Source: Pseudovibrio zosterae (GTDB lineage: Bacteria; Pseudomonadota; Alphaproteobacteria; Rhizobiales; Stappiaceae). Taken from it: a stretch of DNA of 64,000 nt. The notes under the pieces are model-generated. The model was not told where the DNA came from. It ran no database searches and saw only the letters and a program-made list of their open reading frames with translations. A program made the position numbers and the translations under genes. The stretch is taken from positions 124,001 to 188,000 of the forward strand of contig NZ_JAWXVZ010000002.1 in the NCBI RefSeq assembly GCF_033843645.1, written 5' to 3'. This document shows positions 25,768-34,967 of this stretch, one piece after another; position 1 is the stretch's first letter; every line of letters starts with the position of its first letter.

Positions 25768-25928
25768 GAAAAGCCTCGTTTTACTGGCAATGGCTATAGA
25801 ACTTTACTCAGAAGCTAAGGGTTTGTGCGATCAGGAACAAGCTACGCCCTGTCAAGATTAGAGTGATCTTGGAAATTTGAACTAATGAGGGTCTGGTTTT
25901 TAGGATCAAAATCTCTGGGAAAACAAAA

Positions 25929-25956
25929 AGAACCCCTGCGGCGAAACAGGGGTTCT
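25929..25956 (-). terminator. Intrinsic terminator for the exported-protein gene
   Basis: AGAACCCCTG (25929-25938) pairs perfectly with CAGGGGTTCT (25947-25956). On the minus strand it is followed by CTTTTTGTTTT. It lies 30 bases after the stop at 25987 and before the cysK promoter. Confidence 0.85.
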
Positions 25957-25986
25957 ATTGAGGAGAGGTCCGGTCTGTTGTTTTTA

Positions 25987-26637
25987 TTAGTTGACCAGTG
26001 AGACTAGGGCCTTGCTCACTGTCTCTCCAATTTCACCCGCACGCACCATGAAGGACTGACGATGGATCGGGTGTGGGGCCTTTTCCTGAACGAATTCGAC
26101 CTGAACGTTGGTTTGCGTCGTTTCATGCGTTTTTTGCGTTACAACGACTTTTTCTGCGTTCGTTTGCAGGCGGGCTTGGTCTTTCGCTACAGTCGGGGCA
26201 GTCTTTGCGAGTGGAACCTCAACCTGCATGACAGTTACAACAAGTGCACGGCCATCGGGGAGCAGGTGTGTTTCATTTTCGTTGATCCGGGAATCGTACA
26301 CGACCTCACCATGGTCATCGATTAACTCGACCCAGATTTGCTTTTCGTTATTAAGCTCCACTTCGCCGACCCAGATGGACAGTTCACTGTCCAGTGGGTC
26401 GTCGCTTCCACTGCCGGGGGCGGGGGCAAGGGTTACATCGAGGTAATCCTCCGGCATGGAATAGGTAACGGCGCGATCAGCCTTTGCGGCTTTGTTTGTT
26501 ATGGTGGTGGCACTCGACGCCGAGGTGTATGCGGCTCCCAATCCCACTCCTGCCACCAGGAGAAAGGCGAGTGCGGCGGTACTCACAAAGCGCTTGGCTT
26601 TGATTGGGATCTGGTAGTTCAGATGGGTATTCAACAC
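25987..26637 (-). CDS. Exported protein of unknown function
   Basis: A 216-residue protein I do not recognise. The N-terminus has basic residues (KAKR at 13-16) and then the hydrophobic core FVSTAALAFLLVAGVGLGAA (17-36), which could be a signal peptide or a single anchor. The mature part has a predicted beta-rich segment with LSIWVGEVELNNEKQIWVEL, DGRALVVTVMQVEV, and then a Lys/Thr/Gln-rich stretch (about 145-180) before QSFMVRAGEIGETVSKALVS. It is monocistronic with its own terminator and a roughly 300-base upstream region. Confidence 0.6.
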   Translation of the reverse strand: MLNTHLNYQIPIKAKRFVSTAALAFLLVAGVGLGAAYTSASSATTITNKAAKADRAVTYSMPEDYLDVTLAPAPGSGSDDPLDSELSIWVGEVELNNEKQIWVELIDDHGEVVYDSRINENETHLLPDGRALVVTVMQVEVPLAKTAPTVAKDQARLQTNAEKVVVTQKTHETTQTNVQVEFVQEKAPHPIHRQSFMVRAGEIGETVSKALVSLVN

Positions 26638-26936
26638 GTGACCCTCCGCAATTCTTATTTTTAACCGCTAAATTACCGCGGCTTTGCGTTAGGAGAAGCC
26701 TAAACAAGTCAGGAATGAAGGCTATAAGACCACGATTGTATAAATATCCCGTTTCGCGCTAGCGTTACTAAACGGTAACCGACGCAATTCTTAACAAATA
26801 CCTAACGAAATGGATTTATTGCGGAAATTAGCCCGTAATTTCACGTTGTTGATTGTTTGGGATAACGGGGAAAGGCACCTCACGAAAACGTGATCGGCCA
26901 AAAACAGTCACAAATTTGTCTGCTGGGTCAAAAAAG
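26638..26936. other. Upstream region of the exported-protein gene
   Basis: About 300 bases between the exported-protein start and the first tRNA-Asn. It contains a small TCACG-AAAA-CGTGA hairpin (26880-26893) and a run of six A next to the tRNA 3' end, which reads as T on the tRNA strand and may terminate it. No gene is seen. Confidence 0.4.
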
Positions 26937-27011
26937 TGGCTCCCCGGGCCGGATTCGAACCAGCGACCAAGCGGTTAACAGCCGCTTGCTCTACCACTGA
27001 GCTACCGGGGA
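26937..27011 (-). tRNA. tRNA-Asn (GTT), copy 1
   Basis: On the minus strand it folds into a complete cloverleaf. The acceptor is TCCCCGG with CCGGGGA, the D arm contains GCTCAGTGGTAGAGC, the anticodon arm is AGCGG-CTGTTAA-CCGCT with anticodon GTT, and the T arm is CTGG-TTCGAAT-CCGG. G is the discriminator and CCA is encoded. It is identical to the copy at 27070-27144. Confidence 0.95.
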
Positions 27012-27069
27012 TTACCCAATCATTCTAGCGAATGATTATCTCCATCAAGGAGAGATGCAAACGGGGGAG

Positions 27070-27144
27070 TGGCTCCCCGGGCCGGATTCGAACCAGCGAC
27101 CAAGCGGTTAACAGCCGCTTGCTCTACCACTGAGCTACCGGGGA
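27070..27144 (-). tRNA. tRNA-Asn (GTT), copy 2
   Basis: Same 75 bases as copy 1, anticodon GTT, CCA encoded. A 58-base spacer separates the copies and holds a perfect 8-bp hairpin (AATCATTC 27018-27025, GAATGATT 27030-27037). The two are probably one precursor transcript cut by RNases. Confidence 0.95.
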
Positions 27145-27354
27145 TCATTGCGCCTTGTGAGCGCGCCGTCGCCGTTTGCGTGAGGGGGTTTGTATAAAAG
27201 CCGGTTCGATTTGCCAAGCCCGTTTTTGCAAAAAATCGGGAGTTTGTGGACAGAACCAACACTTTTGTTGTGAGCGCAGGAAAGGGGCGTTCGAAAAGGG
27301 CAGAAAACCGCCATTTGCCAGCGCTGTGAATTATTTAGGTTGTCAAGAGATTGA

Positions 27355-27384
27355 TTGACAAGCGGCATTTGCGCAGTGCTACTT
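27355..27384 (+). promoter_or_regulatory. Possible promoter of the cobalamin riboswitch transcript
   Basis: TTGACA at 27355-27360, and about 18 bases later CTACTT as a poor -10. The position just before the riboswitch fits. The -10 match is weak, so this is tentative. Confidence 0.35.
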
Positions 27385-27389
27385 AGTCC

Positions 27390-27620
27390 CTATCAAAGGC
27401 TTCCAGTTCTGTTGTGCGGTTGAGCGGCATTAAGCTCTGCGCGCCTCAGATGAAACGGGAATGCGGCATCACGGGTTAATTACCGTTAACTGACGTGTTG
27501 GTGAGCCGCAGCTGCCCCCGCAACTGTGAGCGATTTGGGTTCTTCACCATGTCACTGGCCTTTCGGGCTGGGAAGACGAAGCAACCCCATAAGTCGCGAG
27601 CCAGGAGACCGGCTGGAGCT
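27390..27620 (+). promoter_or_regulatory. Cobalamin (adenosylcobalamin) riboswitch
   Basis: The hallmarks of the class are present in order: GAAACGGGAATGCGG (about 27450), GTTGGTGAGCCGCAGCTGCC (about 27500) running into CCCCGCAACTGTGAGCG, and GAAGCAACCCCATAAGTC (about 27577). The B12 box GCGAGCCAGGAGACCGG follows (about 27595-27611). It lies upstream of cobP-cobW-cobN-cobO. When adenosylcobalamin binds, expression of these genes should drop. Confidence 0.92.
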
Positions 27621-27722
27621 TCCATATCTCTTAACTGCTGTCGGGTGGACGGCAAGGAGCGCCAGACGATGATGTATTGCCGGTCGGGGCTTTGCCCTCG
27701 CGCCTTCGCGAATGCTTATATG

Positions 27723-27740
27723 GCCCTTTATAGAAAGGGC
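27723..27740 (+). promoter_or_regulatory. Hairpin over the cobP ribosome binding site, likely expression platform
   Basis: GCCCTTT (27723-27729) pairs with AAAGGGC (27734-27740), a perfect 7-bp stem with loop ATAG. AAGGG is the Shine-Dalgarno of cobP, whose ATG is at 27746. The hairpin would therefore hide the ribosome site. No T-run follows, so control is probably at translation. Confidence 0.6.
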
Positions 27741-27745
27741 AGCTG

Positions 27746-28321
27746 ATGAGCGATCTGAAAGTTTCTGAAGCTACGACAACCACGCGGCCGCGACACCTGC
27801 TGGTAACTGGCGGGGCGCGCTCTGGCAAAAGCAGCTTTGCTGAAAGCTTGATCGAGCGATCGGGGCTGAGCAAGGTCTACATTGCCACGGGACAGGCGTT
27901 TGATGCCGAGATGCGCCAGCGTATTGAGCGGCATCAACGCGATCGGGGTGATGGGTGGACCACCATTGAAGAACCAATTGCCTTGAGTGATGTGTTGCTT
28001 CGTGAAGCGCGGCCTGATCGGGCGGTGCTGGTGGACTGCCTGACGCTGTGGCTCTCCAATCTCATGCTGGAAGATCGGGACACCAGCGATGCGGCGGCCC
28101 AGCTTGGCGCCAGCCTTGGCTTCCTGCGCGGGCCAGTGGTGTTTGTGACCAACGAAGTGGGGCAGGGTATTGTTCCCGAAAATCCGTTGGCGCGGCGCTT
28201 TCGCGATGAAGCCGGACGCCTCAATCAGCACATGGCCAGTCTATGTGACCGGGTGGTGCTTGTTGCTGCCGGACAGCCTGTTCAGATCAAACCTTCCTTG
28301 CATCCGGAGATCCGTCTGTGA
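27746..28321 (+). CDS. cobP: Adenosylcobinamide kinase / adenosylcobinamide-phosphate guanylyltransferase
   Basis: Phosphorylates adenosylcobinamide and then adds GMP to give adenosylcobinamide-GDP (CobU in enterics). The 191-residue protein has the P-loop TGGARSGKSS (21-30), the ERHQRDR segment with the guanylylated histidine region, VLVDCLTLWLSNL and VTNEVGQGIVPENPLARRFR near the C-terminus. The first gene after the riboswitch; its ribosome site is inside a hairpin. The stop overlaps the cobW start. Confidence 0.93.
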   Translation: MSDLKVSEATTTTRPRHLLVTGGARSGKSSFAESLIERSGLSKVYIATGQAFDAEMRQRIERHQRDRGDGWTTIEEPIALSDVLLREARPDRAVLVDCLTLWLSNLMLEDRDTSDAAAQLGASLGFLRGPVVFVTNEVGQGIVPENPLARRFRDEAGRLNQHMASLCDRVVLVAAGQPVQIKPSLHPEIRL

Positions 28322-29421
28322 CCTATTCCTTTTCTGCTGCCCAACCAAAGATCCCTGCCGTCATTGTGACCGGGTTTCTTGGGGCAGGCAAAACCACCCT
28401 CGTGCGCAACCTCTTACAGAATGCCGAGAACATGCGCATTGCGCTGATCGTCAATGAGTTTGGCGAAATGGGATTTGACGGGTCACTTGTAAATGGCTGC
28501 GCTGACCCGGACTGCAGCGCCGACGAAGTGGTGGAGCTGGCCAATGGCTGCATTTGCTGCACGGTGGCAGACGACTTTTTGCCAACCATGGAAATGCTCC
28601 TGAAGCGTGATCCTGCGCCGGATGCCATCCTAATTGAAACCTCTGGTCTTGCTCTGCCGCAACCATTGGTGCGGGCGTTCAACTGGCCAACGGTGAAGCC
28701 AGCGGTGAGCGTGGATGGTGTGGTGACCGTAGTTGATGCTGCGGCTCTTGCTGAAGGGCGCGTTGTGGGAGACGAGGCGGCATTGGATGCCCAGCGCAAC
28801 GCGGACGAGTCTTTGGACCATGAAAGCCCTGTTGAAGAGCTTTTTGAAGATCAGCTGAAATGCGCGGACCTTGTGGTGATCAACAAGGCGGATCTTGTTG
28901 ATGAAGACGTGCTTGCCCGTATCAAGGAAAAACTGGGCCAGCGTTTGCGGCCTGCCGTCGAGATGGTGGCAGCGGAAAAGGGAAAGCTGTCTTTGCAAGT
29001 GCTGCTGGGCCGGAATGCGCAGGCCGAAGACAACATGGAAGGCCGACAGGCGCATCATGAAACCCACCACCATCATCAGGATGATGATCACGACCACGAA
29101 CATGACCACGATCATCATCACCATGACCACAGTCACGATGACTTTGTGAGCCATGTGGTGCGCGCGCCGACCTATGGCTCTCTCGGTTCAATTGAACAGA
29201 GCGTGGCCAAAGCCATGGCGGTGAAAGGTGTGCTGCGCATCAAAGGCTCGGTTACGGTGGATGGCAAAAAGGCTCCTGCCATGGTGCAGGCGGTCGGCCC
29301 TCGTGTTGAGGCATGGTTTGCTGCGGGCACTGAAGGGGCGGGACAGTTGGTTGTCATCGGCCTTGCCGGCTTCGATCAAGCGGCTGTTCTGGAGGCTCTT
29401 GGCGCGCAGGAACTGGTCTAA
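28318..29421 (+). CDS. cobW: CobW, cobalamin-pathway G3E GTPase/metallochaperone
   Basis: A G3E-family GTPase thought to deliver cobalt to cobaltochelatase. The 367-residue protein has Walker A GFLGAGKTT (19-27), the metal-binding C78-x-C80-C81 in NGCICCTV, the guanine motif in VVINKADLVDED and a CobW C-terminal domain. Around residues 240-277 lies a striking His/Asp-rich stretch (HHETHHHHQDDDHDHEHDHD, continuing), a typical metal-buffering insert. The start is GTG at 28318, overlapping the cobP stop by four bases. cobN begins three bases after its stop. Confidence 0.94.
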   Translation: MTYSFSAAQPKIPAVIVTGFLGAGKTTLVRNLLQNAENMRIALIVNEFGEMGFDGSLVNGCADPDCSADEVVELANGCICCTVADDFLPTMEMLLKRDPAPDAILIETSGLALPQPLVRAFNWPTVKPAVSVDGVVTVVDAAALAEGRVVGDEAALDAQRNADESLDHESPVEELFEDQLKCADLVVINKADLVDEDVLARIKEKLGQRLRPAVEMVAAEKGKLSLQVLLGRNAQAEDNMEGRQAHHETHHHHQDDDHDHEHDHDHHHHDHSHDDFVSHVVRAPTYGSLGSIEQSVAKAMAVKGVLRIKGSVTVDGKKAPAMVQAVGPRVEAWFAAGTEGAGQLVVIGLAGFDQAAVLEALGAQELV

Positions 29422-29424
29422 CCC

Positions 29425-32400
29425 ATGCATATTCTTGCAGGTCAAGCGCGTGGGATAGACGAGCAGAACGAAGCGGTGGATCTGGAACAGGACCCCGCTG
29501 ACATTCTGTTTCTTTCCGCGGCGGACACGGAGCTGGCACTGATGACTAGTGCCGTGCAGCAGTGCGCGCCTTGCTACAGTGTGCGGGCGGCCAGTTTTCT
29601 GGCGCTTACCCACCCCTATTCGGTGGATCTTTACTGTGAGCGGACTGTTCAGGGTTCAAGGCTTGTGGTGTTGCGCCTGCTGGGCGGGGCGCATTATTGG
29701 AACTATGGGCTGGAACAGCTGGAGATGCTGGCCAGACGCGGCGTGATCGACCTGGCCGTGATGCCGGGGGATGACAAGTGGGATGAGGTGCTGGCAGCCC
29801 GTTCCAGCTTGCCGGTTGGTGTTGTAAAGCGGCTTTGGCGCTACTTTGTTGAAGGTGGGCCCGCCAATGTGTCCGCAGCGCTTGAGTATGCTGCCAGCTT
29901 GAAGGGCCTAAAGCCGGGCCTTGATCCCAACATGGTTGCTGAGCCGCGTCCGCTCCCCAAGTGTGGCTATTACGCCTCTGGCATGGAGTTCCCAACTCTG
30001 CGGGAGATCACCGCGCGTTTTGATGGGGAACGACCGGTGGCCGCCTTGGTTTTCTACCGTGCGCTTTATCAAAGCGGAGCGCTGGCTCCTGTCGATGCGC
30101 TCATTTCAGCTTTGCAGGCTCAAGGGCTGAACGTGCTGCCGCTCTATGTGAGCAGCTTGAAGGATGCAGAATGCGCCGCTGTCGTGCAGCAGAGCTTTGA
30201 TGCGGTGAAGCCAAGTGTTGTGCTCAACGCTACAGCGTTTGCACTGAGCAAGGCCGGTGCACAACACTTTGAGACCATTCTTGATGCGCCGGGAGCGCCT
30301 GTGCTGCAAGTGGTGTTCTCCTCTATCTCGCAAGGCAGTTGGGCTGAGAGCACGCAAGGACTGTCGCCACGGGACCTTGCCATGCATGTTGTGCTGCCAG
30401 AGGTGGATGGCCGGGTACTGACCCGTGCTGTCTCTTTTAAAGAAGATGGCGAGAAGGACGCTTTGACCCAGTGGGCGCCGGTTCGGTTTGCGCCCAAAGA
30501 CGACCGAATTGCCTATGTGGCTGCGCTTGCGGCCAATTGGGCCAATCTGTCAAAGCTGCCTGAAGGCAAGCGGCGCGTGGCGCTGGTGCTCGCCAATTAT
30601 CCCAATAAGGATGGTCGCTTGGCCAATGGGGTGGGGTTGGACACTCCGGCATCTTGTGCGGTGCTTCTGGCCGAGATGAAGGCGGCCGGTTATGACGTTG
30701 GGAGCGCGCCGCTCTCAAGTGCCGAGCTGATGGCGCTGCTTTCTGAAGGGCCAACCAATGCGCTGGAGGGACGCGGTGCCCGTAGAGCCGGTGAGACGCT
30801 GAGCCTTGAGGCTTACATGCGCTGCTTTGCTCAGCTTCCGATGGGCGTGCAAAGGGCTGTTCGAGCGCGCTGGGGGGGGGCGGAGTGCGACCCTTATGTG
30901 GCGGAGGGCGAGTTCCGCTTGAGCCTGCATCGATTTGGCAATGTGGTGGTGGGCATTCAGCCAGCACGTGGTTACAACATCGATCCGAAAGCGACCTATC
31001 ACGACCCGGATCTGGTGCCGCCGCACAACTATTTTGCCTGGTACTTTCATGTGCGTAGCGCGTTTGGTGCTGATGCCGTTGTGCATCTCGGCAAGCACGG
31101 CAATCTGGAATGGCTGCCGGGCAAGGCGCTGGCGCTCTCCGAAAGTTGCTTTCCCGAGGCAGTGCTGGGGCCGACGCCCAACATCTATCCGTTTATTGTG
31201 AACGATCCGGGAGAAGGGGCGCAAGCCAAGCGGCGCACGGCAGCGGTGATCATTGATCACCTGACGCCGCCGTTGGCGCGGGCGGAAAGCCATGGCGTTG
31301 CCAGTGAAATGGAAAACCTGCTGGATGAGTTCTATCAGGCCAGTGGGGTGGACACGCGGCGCTGCGATGTGCTTGCCAAGGAGCTGCTGGATTTGGCGGC
31401 CACCCACGGCCTTGATCTGGATATCGGCCTGACCAGCGATATGGACGAGGAAACACGTCTTGCCCGGCTTGATGCCCATCTGTGTGACCTGAAAGAACTC
31501 CAGATCCGGGATGGTCTTCATGTCTTTGGGCGCAAACCTGAAGGCCGGCCTTTCGACGAAATGAAGGTGGCATTGCTGCGGGTGCCAAGAGGGCAAAGCG
31601 CCAATGATCAGAGTCTGTTACGGGCGCTTTCAAAGGATCTGATTCAAACAGAGTTTGATCCGTTGTCCTGTGATTTTGCTGGGGCCTATACCGGACCCAA
31701 ACCGGATTTTCTGGCGAAGCTGAGCGGTGATCTTTGGCGGTCCAACGGGGATACGGTGGAGCGGCTGGAGCTGCTTTGCTTGAGGCTGGTCACGGGTGAG
31801 TTGCCAGTGCCAGAAGGGTGGCAGGCAACCTCTGCGGTGATGGAAGGTTTTGAGAAAGAGATTCTGCCAAGGCTTGCAAGCTCTTCTGAACGTGAGGTGA
31901 GGTCTGCGTTGCGGGCGCTGGGCGGCGGCTTTGTCGAGCCGGGACCATCCGGTGCGCCCTCGCGTGGTCGACCGGACGTGTTGCCGACGGGGCGGAACTT
32001 CTATTCGGTGGATGTGCGCGGTGTTCCCACGCAGACCGCATGGCAGATCGGTGCTCGTAGTGCTGAAGCCTTGATGTTGCGCCACTTTCAGGATGAAGGC
32101 GAATGGCTGGATACACTGGTGCTTTCCTGCTGGGGAACGGCGAACATGCGCACCGGCGGAGATGACATTGCCCAAGCGCTTGCGTTGATTGGCGCGCGGC
32201 CCGTTTGGGAGCCCGGTTCAGGACGGGTGACCGGGTTTGAGGTGGTGCCCTTGTCGGAGCTGCAGCGGCCCCGTGTGGATGTGACGCTTCGGGTCTCCGG
32301 TTTCTTCCGTGATGCATTCCCGCAGCTCATGCATCTGTTTGATCAGGCTGTGGGTGAAATTGCGCGGCTGGAGGAACCGGAAGAGGCCAACCCTTTGGCC

Positions 32401-33171
32401 GCGCATGTGCGCAAGGATGCACTCAAGTTGCGTGCCGAGGGACATGATGAGCAGAGCGCTTGGCAGCGTGCGGCTTTCCGTGTGTTTGGCTCCAAACCCG
32501 GCGCTTATGGGGCAGGCCTGCAGGCCTTGATTGATGAGGGCATCTGGTCAGACCGTTCAGACTTTGCTGAGGCTTTTGTGGCATGGGGCGGATATGCCTA
32601 TGGCGTTGCAAGCGACGGCGTAAATGCGCCAGCGGAGCTTGAAAACCGTCTCGGCGCAGCAAGGGCCGTGGTGCATAATCAGGATAACCGGGAGCATGAC
32701 CTTCTGGATTCCGATGACTACTACCAGTTTGAAGGCGGGCTTTCGGCCTCCATTGAGAGGTTCAGCGGAAAGGAACCGACGGTTTACCACAACGACCATT
32801 CACGGCCCGAGCGGCCTGTCATCCGCACGCTGTCAGAAGAGATTGGGCGCGTGGTGCGGGGTCGGGCGGCAAACCCCAAGTGGATCGCGGGCGTGATGCG
32901 CCATGGTTACAAGGGGGCTTTCGAAATGGCTGCCACCCTTGACTACCTGTTTGCCTTTGGCGCGACCACCAACGCGGTGAAAGACCATCACTTTGACCAG
33001 TTGCATGAGGCTTACTTTGAAAACGATGAAGTGCTGGCATTCCTGCGCGAAAGCAATCCGGCCGCTCTGAGAGAGATGGCGCTGCGGTTTCAAGAGGCAA
33101 TCGAACGCGGACTTTGGGTGCCACGACGCAACAGCGTGCATGTGAACCTTAAAGAGATAACGCGCGCCTGA
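29425..33171 (+). CDS. cobN: Cobaltochelatase subunit CobN
   Basis: The large subunit of the ATP-dependent aerobic cobaltochelatase that inserts Co2+ into hydrogenobyrinic acid a,c-diamide with CobS and CobT (not in this window). At 1248 residues it has the normal size of the CobN/BchH family. Visible family blocks include VHLGKHGNLEWLPGKALALS (from 553), LPVPEGWQATSAVMEGFEKE and SCWGTANMRTGGDDIAQALA. Near the end come AYGVASDGVNAPAELENRLG and AGVMRHGYKGAFEMAATLDY. It is tightly packed after cobW, and cobO follows after 27 bases. Confidence 0.96.
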   Translation: MHILAGQARGIDEQNEAVDLEQDPADILFLSAADTELALMTSAVQQCAPCYSVRAASFLALTHPYSVDLYCERTVQGSRLVVLRLLGGAHYWNYGLEQLEMLARRGVIDLAVMPGDDKWDEVLAARSSLPVGVVKRLWRYFVEGGPANVSAALEYAASLKGLKPGLDPNMVAEPRPLPKCGYYASGMEFPTLREITARFDGERPVAALVFYRALYQSGALAPVDALISALQAQGLNVLPLYVSSLKDAECAAVVQQSFDAVKPSVVLNATAFALSKAGAQHFETILDAPGAPVLQVVFSSISQGSWAESTQGLSPRDLAMHVVLPEVDGRVLTRAVSFKEDGEKDALTQWAPVRFAPKDDRIAYVAALAANWANLSKLPEGKRRVALVLANYPNKDGRLANGVGLDTPASCAVLLAEMKAAGYDVGSAPLSSAELMALLSEGPTNALEGRGARRAGETLSLEAYMRCFAQLPMGVQRAVRARWGGAECDPYVAEGEFRLSLHRFGNVVVGIQPARGYNIDPKATYHDPDLVPPHNYFAWYFHVRSAFGADAVVHLGKHGNLEWLPGKALALSESCFPEAVLGPTPNIYPFIVNDPGEGAQAKRRTAAVIIDHLTPPLARAESHGVASEMENLLDEFYQASGVDTRRCDVLAKELLDLAATHGLDLDIGLTSDMDEETRLARLDAHLCDLKELQIRDGLHVFGRKPEGRPFDEMKVALLRVPRGQSANDQSLLRALSKDLIQTEFDPLSCDFAGAYTGPKPDFLAKLSGDLWRSNGDTVERLELLCLRLVTGELPVPEGWQATSAVMEGFEKEILPRLASSSEREVRSALRALGGGFVEPGPSGAPSRGRPDVLPTGRNFYSVDVRGVPTQTAWQIGARSAEALMLRHFQDEGEWLDTLVLSCWGTANMRTGGDDIAQALALIGARPVWEPGSGRVTGFEVVPLSELQRPRVDVTLRVSGFFRDAFPQLMHLFDQAVGEIARLEEPEEANPLAAHVRKDALKLRAEGHDEQSAWQRAAFRVFGSKPGAYGAGLQALIDEGIWSDRSDFAEAFVAWGGYAYGVASDGVNAPAELENRLGAARAVVHNQDNREHDLLDSDDYYQFEGGLSASIERFSGKEPTVYHNDHSRPERPVIRTLSEEIGRVVRGRAANPKWIAGVMRHGYKGAFEMAATLDYLFAFGATTNAVKDHHFDQLHEAYFENDEVLAFLRESNPAALREMALRFQEAIERGLWVPRRNSVHVNLKEITRA

Positions 33172-33198
33172 TGGCGATACAACACGAAGGGAAACCCC

Positions 33199-33831
33199 AT
33201 GGCGGTGAACAAAGAAGACATGAGCGAAGCGGAGCTGGACGCCCGTCACGCTGAAAAGATGCGCAAGAAGAAAGCGGCCCGCGACAAGATCATGGAGACC
33301 AAGACCATCGAGAAAGGTCTGGTCATCGTGCATACGGGTAAGGGCAAGGGCAAATCTACCGCCGGGTTCGGTATGGTGTTTCGAACGCTGGGCCACGGTC
33401 ATCGTGTGGGCGTGGTGCAGTTCGTCAAGGGGCGCATTGAAACGGGTGAGCGCATGGCGTTGGAGCGCTTTGGCGATCAGGTGACCATAAAGCGCATGGG
33501 CGAGGGCTTTACCTGGGAAACACAGGATCGCCAGCGAGACATCTTGGCCGCGCGTCAGGCATGGGATGCCGCCAAGGAGCTGATCCTTTCGGGCGACCAC
33601 AAGCTGGTATTGCTGGATGAGCTGAACATCGTGCTGCGCTATGACTACTTGCCGCTGGGGGAAATCGTGCGCTTCTTGCGCGATGAAAAGCCCGAGGACG
33701 TGCATGTGATCGTTACCGGTCGTAATGCCAAAGAGGAGCTGATTGAGATCGCGGATCTGGTGACCGAGATGGCGCAGATCAAGCATCCATTCCGCTCCGG
33801 GGTGAAGCCGCAGGAAGGCATTGAGTTCTGA
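33199..33831 (+). CDS. cobO: Cob(I)yrinic acid a,c-diamide adenosyltransferase
   Basis: Adds the 5'-deoxyadenosyl group from ATP to cob(I)yrinic acid a,c-diamide (BtuR/CobA type). It has 210 residues. The P-loop is VHTGKGKGKSTAGFG (44-58), then VGVVQFVKGRIETGE, LVLLDELNIVLRYDYL and the conserved end TEMAQIKHPFRSGVKPQEGI. It is the last gene of the first cob block; the next gene starts 404 bases later. Confidence 0.95.
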   Translation: MAVNKEDMSEAELDARHAEKMRKKKAARDKIMETKTIEKGLVIVHTGKGKGKSTAGFGMVFRTLGHGHRVGVVQFVKGRIETGERMALERFGDQVTIKRMGEGFTWETQDRQRDILAARQAWDAAKELILSGDHKLVLLDELNIVLRYDYLPLGEIVRFLRDEKPEDVHVIVTGRNAKEELIEIADLVTEMAQIKHPFRSGVKPQEGIEF

Positions 33832-34235
33832 CGGGTTCGTGCCGAATGCAGTAAGTTTTCAAGCGACTTTGGGGAAGCTCCCATGGAGGAGCTTTCCTTG
33901 TTGCTTGTTGTTCAGCGGTCTTGAACTATTCTACCTTTAAAGCGGCAAGTGCAGCTGATCTTTAGTTTTCCAGGCTATTGCACATATTGTGTTATAAAAC
34001 ACAGTTGGCTAACCTCTCATCGTGGTAAACCCACCCGAATTATTGGATTGAAGCCATTCACTCCGTTGTCGGGCTGCCGGGCGCACTCAACAAAATAACT
34101 GCTTTTACTGATGTCAGAGCAAGGGCTCTGCATGGCGAAAAACTGCGGAAACATGCTTTTTGTGACAGTTTTGTGCGCCTCAAGTAATCGTTGTCGAGCA
34201 GTGCTGCCCGCTTGATGTAAAAGGTTAAAATTTTA
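33832..34235. other. Gap after cobO
   Basis: A 404-base gap with no convincing ORF. A short hairpin AAGCTCC/GGAGCTT (33875-33881 and 33888-33894) followed by TTCCTTGTTG could be a weak terminator for cobO. I looked for a second cobalamin riboswitch here and saw no B12 box. The gap should hold a promoter for the next gene. Confidence 0.5.
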
Positions 34236-34934
34236 GTGGTTGATTCATCGGTTGGCAGAGCGCCGGAAGACTATTTCTCATTAAAATGGGGATTTGCAAC
34301 GATTTTATTCCTGTGCGTGGTGCTGGGAACGTCTGCGTTGGCGGCCTATACTTCCCCTCAGACATGGTGGGGTGCGCTGGAAGAAAACGGGCCGGTTGAA
34401 TTACTGAGTGTTGTATTGTGGCTGTGCGTGTCACTGGCCGTGTTGAGCCGGTGCAAGCTGGACACGATCGGAACGTCTGTCATGGTGACATTCGTGGCTT
34501 TTGCGGCGCGCGAGGCGGACCTGCACAAGGCATTTTCCTCCGACAGCTTCTTCAAGCTGCGGTTCTACACCTCTGGCGAGTTTGGGCTCGAACAAGTGCT
34601 GTTTGGCATTGTCGCGGTCGTTTTGATGGCGGTGATTGCCATTTCCGTCTTTGCCTTGTTTCGCTTCATATTCCTGCGTGGGGGCTGGCGTACAGCATTT
34701 GGTCAGGTGATGGTTGTGGGGGCGGGGTTGCTCCTCGCAACGAAAGCGGCGGACAGGCTGCCATCCATTCTGCGCGTGGACTATGACCTACAGATCGGGC
34801 CAGAAATTGCTGCGGCTCTGCGGGCATTTGAGGAAACCGGCGAGCTGATGGTTTCCTTCCTGTTCCTTGTGGCGTTTGCCTGGTTCAACAAGACGGCAAG
34901 GTTCAATGGCCGGCCGCTCCGATCCGGCCAGTAA
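34236..34934 (+). CDS. Integral membrane protein of unknown function inside the cob region
   Basis: A 232-residue protein with five or so hydrophobic segments (about 20-38, 53-70, 116-146, 156-172, 203-221). Polar landmarks are ALEENGPVELLSV after the first segment and VAFAAREADLHKAFSSDSFF between segments two and three. The acidic and histidine residues there (READLHK) look conserved-family-like, but I cannot name the family. The start is GTG. It lies between cobO and cobQ, with a hairpin and a YrhK-like gene after it. A link to cobalamin or cobalt is only suggested by position. Confidence 0.7.
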   Translation: MVDSSVGRAPEDYFSLKWGFATILFLCVVLGTSALAAYTSPQTWWGALEENGPVELLSVVLWLCVSLAVLSRCKLDTIGTSVMVTFVAFAAREADLHKAFSSDSFFKLRFYTSGEFGLEQVLFGIVAVVLMAVIAISVFALFRFIFLRGGWRTAFGQVMVVGAGLLLATKAADRLPSILRVDYDLQIGPEIAAALRAFEETGELMVSFLFLVAFAWFNKTARFNGRPLRSGQ

Positions 34935-34967
34935 CCGGCTCTTTCTCACGGGCTTTCAGGAAAAGGG

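Noticed and set aside
33832..34235. Second cobalamin riboswitch before the membrane-protein gene
   Set aside because: No B12 box or aptamer core could be found by eye.
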